Under the pieces are notes generated by a model that was not told where the DNA came from, did no database searches, and worked only from the letters and a program-made list of their open reading frames with translations. This document shows, in pieces, positions 8,098 to 14,817 of a stretch of 38,374 nt of DNA; positions within the stretch are counted from its first letter, which is position 1; every line of letters begins with the position of its first letter. A program made the translations under genes and the position numbers. Location: contig DAIMGJ010000020.1 in the NCBI GenBank assembly GCA_036723975.1, positions 1 to 38,374 of the forward strand, in the 5' to 3' direction. The DNA comes from JAILEN01 sp036723975 (GTDB lineage Bacteria; Bacillota; Clostridia; Lachnospirales; Lachnospiraceae).

Positions 8098-8181
8098 ATG
8101 AAAAATTTCATAACTCCTGAAGCTTCTGCACTAAAACCTCAAGAGCATAGTTATAATAACATAAATCAAATTCTTGTCTAG
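8098..8181 (+). CDS. Possible 27-residue small protein
   Basis: An ATG with a very good ribosome-binding site (GGGGAGAG, spacing about five) opens a 27-codon frame, MKNFITPEASALKPQEHSYN followed by NINQILV, ending in TAG. The peptide is polar, without a membrane segment or signal peptide, and I do not recognise it. The start codon lies in the palindrome TATGAAAAATTTCATA, which also occurs at 37795-37810. A stable hairpin ends 13 bases upstream. No clear promoter is visible, and no terminator follows until 8415. The frame is short enough to be chance; the case rests mainly on the ribosome-binding site. Confidence 0.35.
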   Translation: MKNFITPEASALKPQEHSYNNINQILV

Positions 8182-8248
8182 GGGAAATTACAAGAAAGAG
8201 AGGTTTTGCAATAATTACAGAACTATTTTGAGATGAATTGCAACATTA

Positions 8249-8293
8249 TGTGAACTGTTTGTGTCCTTTTTGTGTCCTTTCATATAGTACAAT
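8249..8293 (+). promoter_or_regulatory. Promoter with three 11-bp-spaced repeats upstream
   Basis: TACAAT at 8288-8293 is a good -10. The -35 region instead holds two copies of TTTGTGTCCTTT (8258-8269 and 8269-8280); TGTG cores fall at 8249, 8260 and 8271, exactly 11 bp apart. Direct repeats of one helical turn over the -35 are the usual arrangement of OmpR/PhoB-family operators, which suggests an activator-dependent promoter for the small RNA that follows. Confidence 0.5.
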
Positions 8294-8299
8294 AAGTCC

Positions 8300-8449
8300 A
8301 CCTTTTTAAGGGAGAAGTGATATGGGCAGATGAATTCCTTTTACTTTTGCACATTTATTGAGTAAAAGGAATCTCATTCGCCGCTATGTGGGATGAGTTA
8401 CAATATAGTAAGCAGGGACGATTTCCGTCGAGAAATCGTCCCTTTTTTT
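8300..8449 (+). ncRNA. Candidate structured small RNA, about 150 nt
   Basis: Between its own promoter and its own terminator this stretch has no open frame beyond ATG-GGC-AGA-TGA (8322-8333), which nevertheless has an AGGGAGAAG ribosome-binding-like sequence before it. Three hairpins follow closely: ATTCCTTTTAC (8334-8344) with GTAAAAGGAAT (8362-8372), 11 bp; CTCATTC (8373-8379) with GGATGAG (8391-8397), 7 bp with one wobble; and the terminator stem 8415-8442. The first two abut and could stack. I do not recognise it as 6S RNA, SRP RNA, tmRNA or a riboswitch. It lies antisense-downstream of the DUF4364 gene without overlapping it. The 5' end is estimated from the -10 box. Confidence 0.5.
8415..8449 (+). 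terminator. Intrinsic terminator of the small RNA
   Basis: GGGACGATTT (8415-8424) pairs perfectly with AAATCGTCCC (8433-8442), followed by seven T. It works on the plus strand only; the minus side has no T-run. Its presence with no plus-strand gene upstream is the main evidence for a non-coding transcript here. Confidence 0.85.
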
Positions 8450-8452
8450 GTT

Positions 8453-8965
8453 CTACATTAAGTTTTCTATTAAAGCGATATAGGTGTCCTCATATTTGGA
8501 ACGCCAGTTGGTACAAATGGACTTGGCTTGCTCTTCGGTAGAGACGTGGAAGGTCAAATCCATAACGCTTCTGGATTCTTCCGCCATATGAAGGTGTACA
8601 TAATATCCACCGGTGGTGGAAGGATAGTAGTTGGAAGTTACCAGATTTTCTTTTTTCATTTCCAAACCGTTTTTTTGGAAGAAGTTTTTGATATCCTCTT
8701 CAATGGATTCCGTAATTCGCTCGTGGAACAGACTTAAGGTATCCAATCCCTCCGCGGTAATCTTATAGGTGGTTTCGTTGGCACTTTGCTCGGAGGCAAT
8801 CATCCCAGAGTCCACCAGATCGTTTAATATTTGCTGGACGTTGAAATAATCCGTGTAGTTTCCGGAAATAAAAAATTCGGTAATCTGTTTATTGCTTAAG
8901 GAAAAATCAGCCTTTGACAACAGATTTAATGCGGTGATTTTGTATATAAGATTAACTTCTGACAT
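8453..8965 (-). CDS. DUF4364 family winged-helix protein
   Basis: A 170-residue cytoplasmic protein recognised as DUF4364. The N-terminal 80 residues have the pattern of a winged helix-turn-helix (helices with LSNKQITEFF, then LVDSGMIA and a TYKITAEG wing), which suggests DNA binding. The C-terminal half is a mixed alpha/beta region of unknown role. Its ATG overlaps the stop of the malic enzyme gene by one base (TAATG), so the two are translationally coupled. A role in regulating the partner operon is possible but not shown by the sequence. No minus-strand terminator follows directly. Confidence 0.8.
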   Translation of the reverse strand: MSEVNLIYKITALNLLSKADFSLSNKQITEFFISGNYTDYFNVQQILNDLVDSGMIASEQSANETTYKITAEGLDTLSLFHERITESIEEDIKNFFQKNGLEMKKENLVTSNYYPSTTGGYYVHLHMAEESRSVMDLTFHVSTEEQAKSICTNWRSKYEDTYIALIENLM

Positions 8966-10113
8966 TAAATAAGTTCCTTTACAGCGTCTGCTACCTTTCT
9001 TGCAACTCTTTCATCAAATGCTTCCGGCATAATAAAGTCTTCACATAATTCTTCGTCAGAAACCAAAGAAGCAATGGCTTCAGCAGCAGCCAGTTTCATT
9101 TCTTCCGTAATTTGTTTTGCACGTCCTTCCAAAGCACCCTTAAAGATACCCGGAAAAGCAACTACGTTGTTGATCTGGTTCGGGAAGTCGCTTCGACCGG
9201 TTCCCACAATGCGTGCACCGGCTGCTTTTGCTTCCTCCGGCATGATTTCCGGAATTGGGTTTGCCATTGCAAAGATAATGGGATCTTCGTTCATGGAGCG
9301 AACCATTTCCTGAGTTACGGAATTCGGAGCGGACACACCGATGAAGATATCCGCGCCTTTTAAGGCATCTGCTAAAGAACCGGAAAGATTATCCGGATTG
9401 GTAACTTTAAGCATTTCCTTTTTGACATCGTTTAAGTTGTTGCGGTCTTTTGAAATAATACCGGTACGGTCACAAAGGATGGCATGCTTGAAACCATAGC
9501 GAAGCAAAAGCTTTGTGATGGCAATACCTGCAGCACCGGCACCGTTTACAACGATACGGCAGTCTTCTTTTTTCTTCCCTGTGATTTTTAAACTGTTGAT
9601 AATAGCGGAAAGTACAACAATGGCTGTACCGTGCTGGTCATCGTGGAATACAGGAATATCTAAGGTAGCCTTTAAACGTTCTTCGATTTCAAAACATCTC
9701 GGAGCGGAAATATCTTCTAAGTTAATACCGCCAAAGGTAGGTGCGAGGGCGGTGACGATTTTAACGATTTCATCGGTATCTTGTGTATCCAAACAAATCG
9801 GAAAAGCGTTTACATCGCCGAATTCTTTAAACAGGACACATTTTCCTTCCATCACCGGCATCGCAGCTTCCGGTCCGATGTTTCCTAAGCCAAGAACCGC
9901 GCTTCCGTCGGATACGACGGCAATGGTATTTGCTTTTAATGTGTATTTGTAAGCGTCTTCTTTGTTTTCGGCAATCAGTTTACAGGGAGCTGCAACACCT
10001 GGAGTATAGGCTAAAGCCAAATCTTCTCTGGTTTTAACAGCTGCTTTTGCTTCTGTGGAAAGTTTTCCGTTCCATTCTTCGTGGAGTTTGATTGCTAGTT
10101 CGTCGTGTGTCAT
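8965..10113 (-). CDS. NAD(P)-dependent malic enzyme, short form
   Basis: A 382-residue cytoplasmic enzyme that oxidatively decarboxylates malate to pyruvate. The short bacterial form is recognised by length and motifs: catalytic Y36 (AYTPGVAAPC), K91 (MEGK), metal ligands around E133-D134 and D158-D159 (HDDQHGT), and the dinucleotide-binding loop GAGAAG (191-196). There is no phosphotransacetylase-like C-terminal domain as in the long MaeB form. Cofactor choice cannot be decided by eye. AGGAGG lies five bases before the start. It is first in a two-gene operon with DUF4364 and diverges from rho, with a shared -35 element between them. Confidence 0.93.
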   Translation of the reverse strand: MTHDELAIKLHEEWNGKLSTEAKAAVKTREDLALAYTPGVAAPCKLIAENKEDAYKYTLKANTIAVVSDGSAVLGLGNIGPEAAMPVMEGKCVLFKEFGDVNAFPICLDTQDTDEIVKIVTALAPTFGGINLEDISAPRCFEIEERLKATLDIPVFHDDQHGTAIVVLSAIINSLKITGKKKEDCRIVVNGAGAAGIAITKLLLRYGFKHAILCDRTGIISKDRNNLNDVKKEMLKVTNPDNLSGSLADALKGADIFIGVSAPNSVTQEMVRSMNEDPIIFAMANPIPEIMPEEAKAAGARIVGTGRSDFPNQINNVVAFPGIFKGALEGRAKQITEEMKLAAAEAIASLVSDEELCEDFIMPEAFDERVARKVADAVKELI

Positions 10114-10149
10114 AAGACGCCTCCTTTATATAAAATTACTGTAAAAAGT

Positions 10150-10202
10150 ATCATAGCAAATCGAAAAAAACCTTGCAAGCGAAAGGAAGGATAGAGTATA
10201 AT
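10150..10202. promoter_or_regulatory. Divergent promoters sharing one palindromic -35
   Basis: TTGCAA at 10173-10178 is its own reverse complement and lies in the palindrome CTTGCAAG. On the minus strand it is 17 bp from TATGAT (10155-10150), serving malic enzyme; on the plus strand it is 18 bp from TATAAT (10197-10202), serving rho. The rho transcript would carry a leader of about 135 bases, in which I see no clear riboswitch or hairpin. Confidence 0.6.
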
Positions 10203-10344
10203 TCATTTTAATAGATGCTAAAAACGCGGACGCGAAGAATCAAGGTCGTTTCAGACATTTTTCCATTAGGTTATTTTAAGGTACATTATTTAATATTTAT
10301 AAAGATTCGAACAGGCAATAAACAAAAACAGTAAAGGAGTTTAT

Positions 10345-11781
10345 ATGGCAGACAATCGAGCAAAGTATGAAACTTTATCCGCAGCGGTTTTAAAAGATTT
10401 GTGCAAAGCACGTGATATCAAGGGAACTTCCAAAATGAAAAAGGAGGAACTTGTGGAGGCTATGCTGGCACAGGATGTAATCGACGCACAAAAGGAAGAA
10501 AAGTCGGAAGCAAAGAGCAAGAAGAAAAAGAATGTTTCCGTTACAAAAAAACCTGTAAAGAAGACAGAAAATGCATCAAAGGATACAAAAACGGATGCAG
10601 AGACTAAGGAGGAACCCACGGAAACGGTGGAGGAAAACGAGATTCCTCATTATGATGATGAAAAACCTTGCGACGGTATTTTGGAAGTTTTGGCAGACGG
10701 ATACGGATTTATTCGCTGCGAGAACTATATGCCGGGGGAAAATGACGTCTATGTGTCTCCTTCACAGATTCGCAAGTTTAATTTAAAGACGGGAGATATT
10801 ATTTCCGGACGTACCAGAAAGAACAATCCTACCGATAAGTATGGTGCGCTCTTATATATGAACGAGATTAACGGATACGATCCGGAAAAGGCAGCAAAAC
10901 GTCCGAATTTTGAAGATTTGACACCGATTTTCCCGAATAAGAGAATCCGCTTGGAGCGACCGGGCAGTTCGGTTGCTATGCGTCTTGTGGATCTTATTTC
11001 TCCTATCGGCAAAGGCCAGCGTGGTATGATTGTTGCTCAGCCAAAGGCCGGAAAGACCACACTGTTAAAGCAGGTAGCGAAGGCCATTACCGAAAACGAT
11101 CCGGATATGCATTTGATTATTTTACTTATTGATGAGCGTCCGGAAGAAGTGACGGATATGAAGGAAGCCATTGAAGGTAAAAAGGTAGAAGTTATTTACT
11201 CTACCTTTGATGAGAAGCCGGAGCATCACAAGAGAGTATCCGAAATGGTAATCGAGCGTGCCAGAAGACTGGTGGAGCATGGTGAGGATGTTGTGATTTT
11301 ATTGGACTCTATTACCCGTTTGGCAAGAGCTTACAACCTTACGGTTCAGCCCAGTGGACGTACCTTATCCGGTGGTTTGGATCCTGCGGCCCTTCATATG
11401 CCAAAGCGTTTCTTTGGTGCAGCCAGAAATATGAGAGAGGGTGGTTCTCTTACGATTTTGGCTACCGCACTTGTGGAGACCGGTTCTAAGATGGACGATG
11501 TGGTTTTCGAGGAATTTAAGGGAACAGGAAACATGGAACTTGTGTTAGACCGTAAGCTTTCTGAAAAGAGAGTATTCCCTGCCATCGATTTGGCAAAATC
11601 TTCTACCCGTCGTGATGATTTGCTTCTTACCAAACAGGAACAGGATGCCATCGACATTATCAGAAAAGCCTTAAACGGAATGAGAAAAGATGAGGCGGCT
11701 GAAAATATTATTAATATGTTTGCACACACAAAAAACAATGCGGAAGTGGTGGACTTAATCCTTCGCAAACGAATGATTTAA
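10345..11781 (+). CDS. rho: Transcription termination factor Rho
   Basis: A 478-residue hexameric RNA helicase that ends transcription at Rho-dependent sites. Domains in order: a Rho_N helical domain (about 5-45), a lysine/glutamate/threonine-rich insertion (about 48-103), the cold-shock-like primary RNA-binding domain (about 107-175, GYGFIR), and the RecA-like ATPase (about 195-478). Walker A is QPKAGKTT (232-239), Walker B VVILLDS (316-322), with catalytic glutamate in DERPEE and the conserved GTGNMEL region. The insertion makes it longer than the roughly 420 residues of Escherichia coli Rho; charged N-terminal insertions are known in other bacteria. AAAGGAG precedes the start. No intrinsic terminator follows, so transcription may continue into the permease-kinase gene. 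Confidence 0.97.
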   Translation: MADNRAKYETLSAAVLKDLCKARDIKGTSKMKKEELVEAMLAQDVIDAQKEEKSEAKSKKKKNVSVTKKPVKKTENASKDTKTDAETKEEPTETVEENEIPHYDDEKPCDGILEVLADGYGFIRCENYMPGENDVYVSPSQIRKFNLKTGDIISGRTRKNNPTDKYGALLYMNEINGYDPEKAAKRPNFEDLTPIFPNKRIRLERPGSSVAMRLVDLISPIGKGQRGMIVAQPKAGKTTLLKQVAKAITENDPDMHLIILLIDERPEEVTDMKEAIEGKKVEVIYSTFDEKPEHHKRVSEMVIERARRLVEHGEDVVILLDSITRLARAYNLTVQPSGRTLSGGLDPAALHMPKRFFGAARNMREGGSLTILATALVETGSKMDDVVFEEFKGTGNMELVLDRKLSEKRVFPAIDLAKSSTRRDDLLLTKQEQDAIDIIRKALNGMRKDEAAENIINMFAHTKNNAEVVDLILRKRMI

Positions 11782-11831
11782 AATAAATAGATGAAGTTTT
11801 TTTCTTTGTTTTTTCACATAAGGGGGATGTT

Positions 11832-14651
11832 ATGAGTGATATGAGGCAGGGACAAAACAAAACAATCGGCATTTCCTCCGAGTGGGCGTATGCGTTCGGC
11901 TGCGCCTGTGGATGGGGAACCTTTATGATGCCGGGGAATATCTTTTTGCCGGAGGCGGGTCCGCTTGGTTCCGCCATCGGTATTATACTTGCGTCGATTC
12001 TGATGTATTTTATTGTTTCAAGCATTTCTTATGTGGCAAATCACTATCCGAATGATTCGGGAATTCACGTTTATATTGGAAAAATTTTAGGAGCGGATCA
12101 TGGCTTTTTGTCTGCGTGGTGCGTTTTACTTGCATATCTTTCAATTCTTTGGGCAAACGTCACTGCATTTATCGTCCTTATCCGGAATTTGTGGGGGGAT
12201 GTGTTGCAATGGGGATTTTACTATGAAGTGGCCGGCTATGATGTGTATTTTGGCGAGGTGCTTACCACCATAGTTGTAATCGTTTTCTTCGGGTTACTGG
12301 CTATTGTGGGAAAAGTTGCGGTACGTTTGCTACACGTATTTGCAGCCTTGTTTCAAATAGGAATCATAATTGTATTGTTTGTGGGAGTTTTGATATCGGG
12401 AGTACATACGCCTGCGGATAGCTTTGGATTTGCTTTGGGAACCTCTCCCGGTGTTCAGGTTATGAATATAACGATGCTTGCGCCATGGATGTTTATCGGA
12501 ATCGAAGCCTGCACCTATATGGTCAATTCCGGAGGAAGAAAGGCTTCTGATACACAAAGCGTGCGCTTGTTTGCGATTGTGGCATCCTGCCTGGCGTATT
12601 TATTGCCGGTACTGATGATTGTTTTGGCACTTCCCACCGGATTTTCAAACTGGATGGAGTATCTGGATGTATCGCATAAAACGGATGGTTTACTTGGGTT
12701 GCCCCTGTTTTACAGTGTATACTGTGTGTTTGGAGAGACAGGCTTACGGTGGCTGGTGTTTTGTATTCTTTGCGGAATTTCTACCAGCTTATTCGGACTT
12801 TACAGAGTAATTGCCAGACTGCTTGTGACTATGTCTGAGGAAGAGCTTTTGCCGGAAAAAGTTGGACGTCTCAATAAAAACGGGGAACCCTATGTTGCGA
12901 TTTTAATCGTAATGATTATATCGGTAATCATCCCGTTTTTTGGACGAACGGCCATTGGGTGGGTTGTGGATATGACCACCATATCGGCTACTATCGTTTA
13001 TGTATACTGCATGATTGGTTGTTTAAAACTGGCGAGAACCCATAAAGATGCCGGAAGACGGTTTAAACTTCAAACGATTATAGGAATGATATTTGCTGCT
13101 GCTTCTTTTTTGTTTTTACTGATTCCAAACGTGTTTTCCGAGAACGAACTGGCGACGGAGTCCTATTTGATTCTGGCGGTATGGAGTATTGGCGGCCTGG
13201 TATATTATTGGTATATTTATCGTCGTGATAAAAAGCGGATGTACGGAAAAACCACAGTAATGTGGATGCTGATGGTGTTTTTGGTTTTCTTTTCTTCTGT
13301 AATGTGGATTCGACAACGAACGATTGACCGCATTAAGGAGGTTGAGGGATGGGAAGGAGCGCGTCTCTCTAATTACGTGGCTCAAAATGCCCTTTATCAG
13401 TTTCTTGTAGTTTTGGTGGTTTTGGCAGTTATATTTTCCCTGTTTTCCATTATGATAGCCCGCCAAAAGGAAACAGACAAAAAAGCCCTTGAATCCGATG
13501 CAAGAAACCGGGCGAAAACCGAGTTTTTATTTCATATGTCCCATGATATTCGTACGCCTATGAATGCGATTTTAGGGTTTACGGATTTGGCGCTTTTGGA
13601 TACGGGAAATCAGGAAAAGATGGAGGATTACCTAAAGAAAATCAAGTCCTCAGGAGCGCATCTACTTTCCTTGATTAATGATGTTTTGGAAATGAGTCGC
13701 ATCGAAAGTGGGAAAATGGAAATTGCATCCGAGGTCATGGATTTACATGAGGTGTTCCGAAATCTGGATTTCATCGTGCGCGGCTCTGCCGAGGCAAAGG
13801 GACAGACTTTAACCGTTACCACCGAGAATCTGCAGCATCCCTATGTTTACGGGGACAGGCTTCGATTAAATCAGGTTCTTTTGAATCTGACATCCAATGC
13901 CATTAAATATACGCAGGAAGGCGGAGAAATCCGGGTCAGCATTCGAGAAACCGGGGATGTTTCGGATGGAATCGCAGGATATCAAATAGCTGTAAAGGAT
14001 AACGGTATGGGTATGACACCGGAGTTTGCGGCAAAGGTGTTTGAAGCGTTTGAGCGTGAAAAACAGGTGGAAAAACATGGCATCCAGGGAACGGGACTTG
14101 GTATGGCGATAACCAAACGGATTGTGGATTTGGTGGGTGGTTCCATTTCTGTAAAGACAGAGCTTGAAAAGGGCAGTGAATTTCTCGTGGATGTTTCCAT
14201 GCCTTTGGCGAGCGAAGCGGATATTGAGGCGCATCAGGAAACAAAGAATCTCTCCGAGGTTAATTTTGATGGGAAACGGGTTCTTTTAACGGACGATGTG
14301 GAGATTAACAGGGAAATCGCAGTTGCCATTTTAGAAATGTTTGACCTTATTGTGGAGCAGGCCTGCGACGGACAGGAGGCTCTGGAAAAGGTGGTGGAGC
14401 ATCCGGCAGGGTATTATGATGTGGTGTTTTTGGATATTCAGATGCCCCGTATGAACGGATATGAGGCGGCTCGTGCCATCCGGGGACTCTCGGATGAGGC
14501 AAAGGCAAAGGTACCGATTATTGCCATGACGGCCAATGCTTTTGAGGAAGATATTAAAAATGCAAAGGCAGCAGGAATGAATGGACACGTGGCAAAGCCC
14601 ATTGATCAGGAACAGTTGGTAGAACAATTACGTATTTCATTACAAAAGTAA
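11832..14651 (+). CDS. APC permease - histidine kinase - receiver fusion
   Basis: A 939-residue hybrid sensor kinase. Residues about 12-465 are a full amino acid-polyamine-organocation (APC) permease-like module with about 12 helices, including the GWGTFMMPG segment of helix 1 and FIGIE of helix 6. Two more helices (about 475-493 and 521-541) enclose a short segment of about 25 residues. Then come a HisKA domain with phospho-acceptor H571 (MSHDIRTPMN), an ATPase domain (N689, DNGMGM 723-728, GTGLGM 753-758) and a receiver (D821/D822, phospho-acceptor D868, K922). Transporter-kinase fusions are known in CbrA, whose transporter part is of the sodium/solute symporter type; this one is APC type. 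The ligand is unknown; an amino acid is the natural guess. GGGGGA precedes the start. Confidence 0.93.
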   Translation: MSDMRQGQNKTIGISSEWAYAFGCACGWGTFMMPGNIFLPEAGPLGSAIGIILASILMYFIVSSISYVANHYPNDSGIHVYIGKILGADHGFLSAWCVLLAYLSILWANVTAFIVLIRNLWGDVLQWGFYYEVAGYDVYFGEVLTTIVVIVFFGLLAIVGKVAVRLLHVFAALFQIGIIIVLFVGVLISGVHTPADSFGFALGTSPGVQVMNITMLAPWMFIGIEACTYMVNSGGRKASDTQSVRLFAIVASCLAYLLPVLMIVLALPTGFSNWMEYLDVSHKTDGLLGLPLFYSVYCVFGETGLRWLVFCILCGISTSLFGLYRVIARLLVTMSEEELLPEKVGRLNKNGEPYVAILIVMIISVIIPFFGRTAIGWVVDMTTISATIVYVYCMIGCLKLARTHKDAGRRFKLQTIIGMIFAAASFLFLLIPNVFSENELATESYLILAVWSIGGLVYYWYIYRRDKKRMYGKTTVMWMLMVFLVFFSSVMWIRQRTIDRIKEVEGWEGARLSNYVAQNALYQFLVVLVVLAVIFSLFSIMIARQKETDKKALESDARNRAKTEFLFHMSHDIRTPMNAILGFTDLALLDTGNQEKMEDYLKKIKSSGAHLLSLINDVLEMSRIESGKMEIASEVMDLHEVFRNLDFIVRGSAEAKGQTLTVTTENLQHPYVYGDRLRLNQVLLNLTSNAIKYTQEGGEIRVSIRETGDVSDGIAGYQIAVKDNGMGMTPEFAAKVFEAFEREKQVEKHGIQGTGLGMAITKRIVDLVGGSISVKTELEKGSEFLVDVSMPLASEADIEAHQETKNLSEVNFDGKRVLLTDDVEINREIAVAILEMFDLIVEQACDGQEALEKVVEHPAGYYDVVFLDIQMPRMNGYEAARAIRGLSDEAKAKVPIIAMTANAFEEDIKNAKAAGMNGHVAKPIDQEQLVEQLRISLQK

Positions 14652-14688
14652 AGGAATCGTAAAACCCCGAATTGTTTTTGTGTTATGT

Positions 14689-14746
14689 GATTCTTATCGA
14701 TAATGTGGTATAATATTTTATACAGCTGATTCCAAGGATAAGAATC
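14689..14746 (+). promoter_or_regulatory. Chemoreceptor promoter flanked by a 10-bp inverted repeat
   Basis: TGGTATAAT (14706-14714) is an extended -10. It is bracketed by GATTCTTATC (14689-14698) and its exact reverse complement GATAAGAATC (14737-14746), with 38 bp between. The upstream copy lies before the predicted start of transcription near 14721, so this is better explained as paired DNA operators than as an RNA hairpin. The remaining leader (to 14817) contains the palindrome GAGACCGGGTCTC at 14780-14792. Confidence 0.5.
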
Positions 14747-14817
14747 GGTGATAAAGCACGCAGGGGTGCAAAAAGACAAGAGACCGGGTCTCGAAAGCAT
14801 GTAACAGGGAGGCAGAT

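Noticed and set aside
8300..8449. 6S RNA, SRP RNA or tmRNA
   Set aside because: There is no long single bulged hairpin as in 6S RNA, no GGAAGCAGC-like SRP motif, and the length is far too short for tmRNA.
10341..10619. Minus-strand Phe/Ser-rich frame opposite the start of rho
   Set aside because: It is the shadow of the lysine/glutamate-rich N-terminus of Rho.
13116..14244. Several minus-strand frames opposite the kinase domain
   Set aside because: No recognisable protein, no ribosome-binding sites, and they lie opposite a gene with fully conserved motifs.
14747..14817. c-di-GMP-I (GEMM) riboswitch before the chemoreceptor gene
   Set aside because: CACGCA followed by GGGG and AAA looked suggestive, but the GGGACGCAAAGCC core and the tetraloop receptor are missing.
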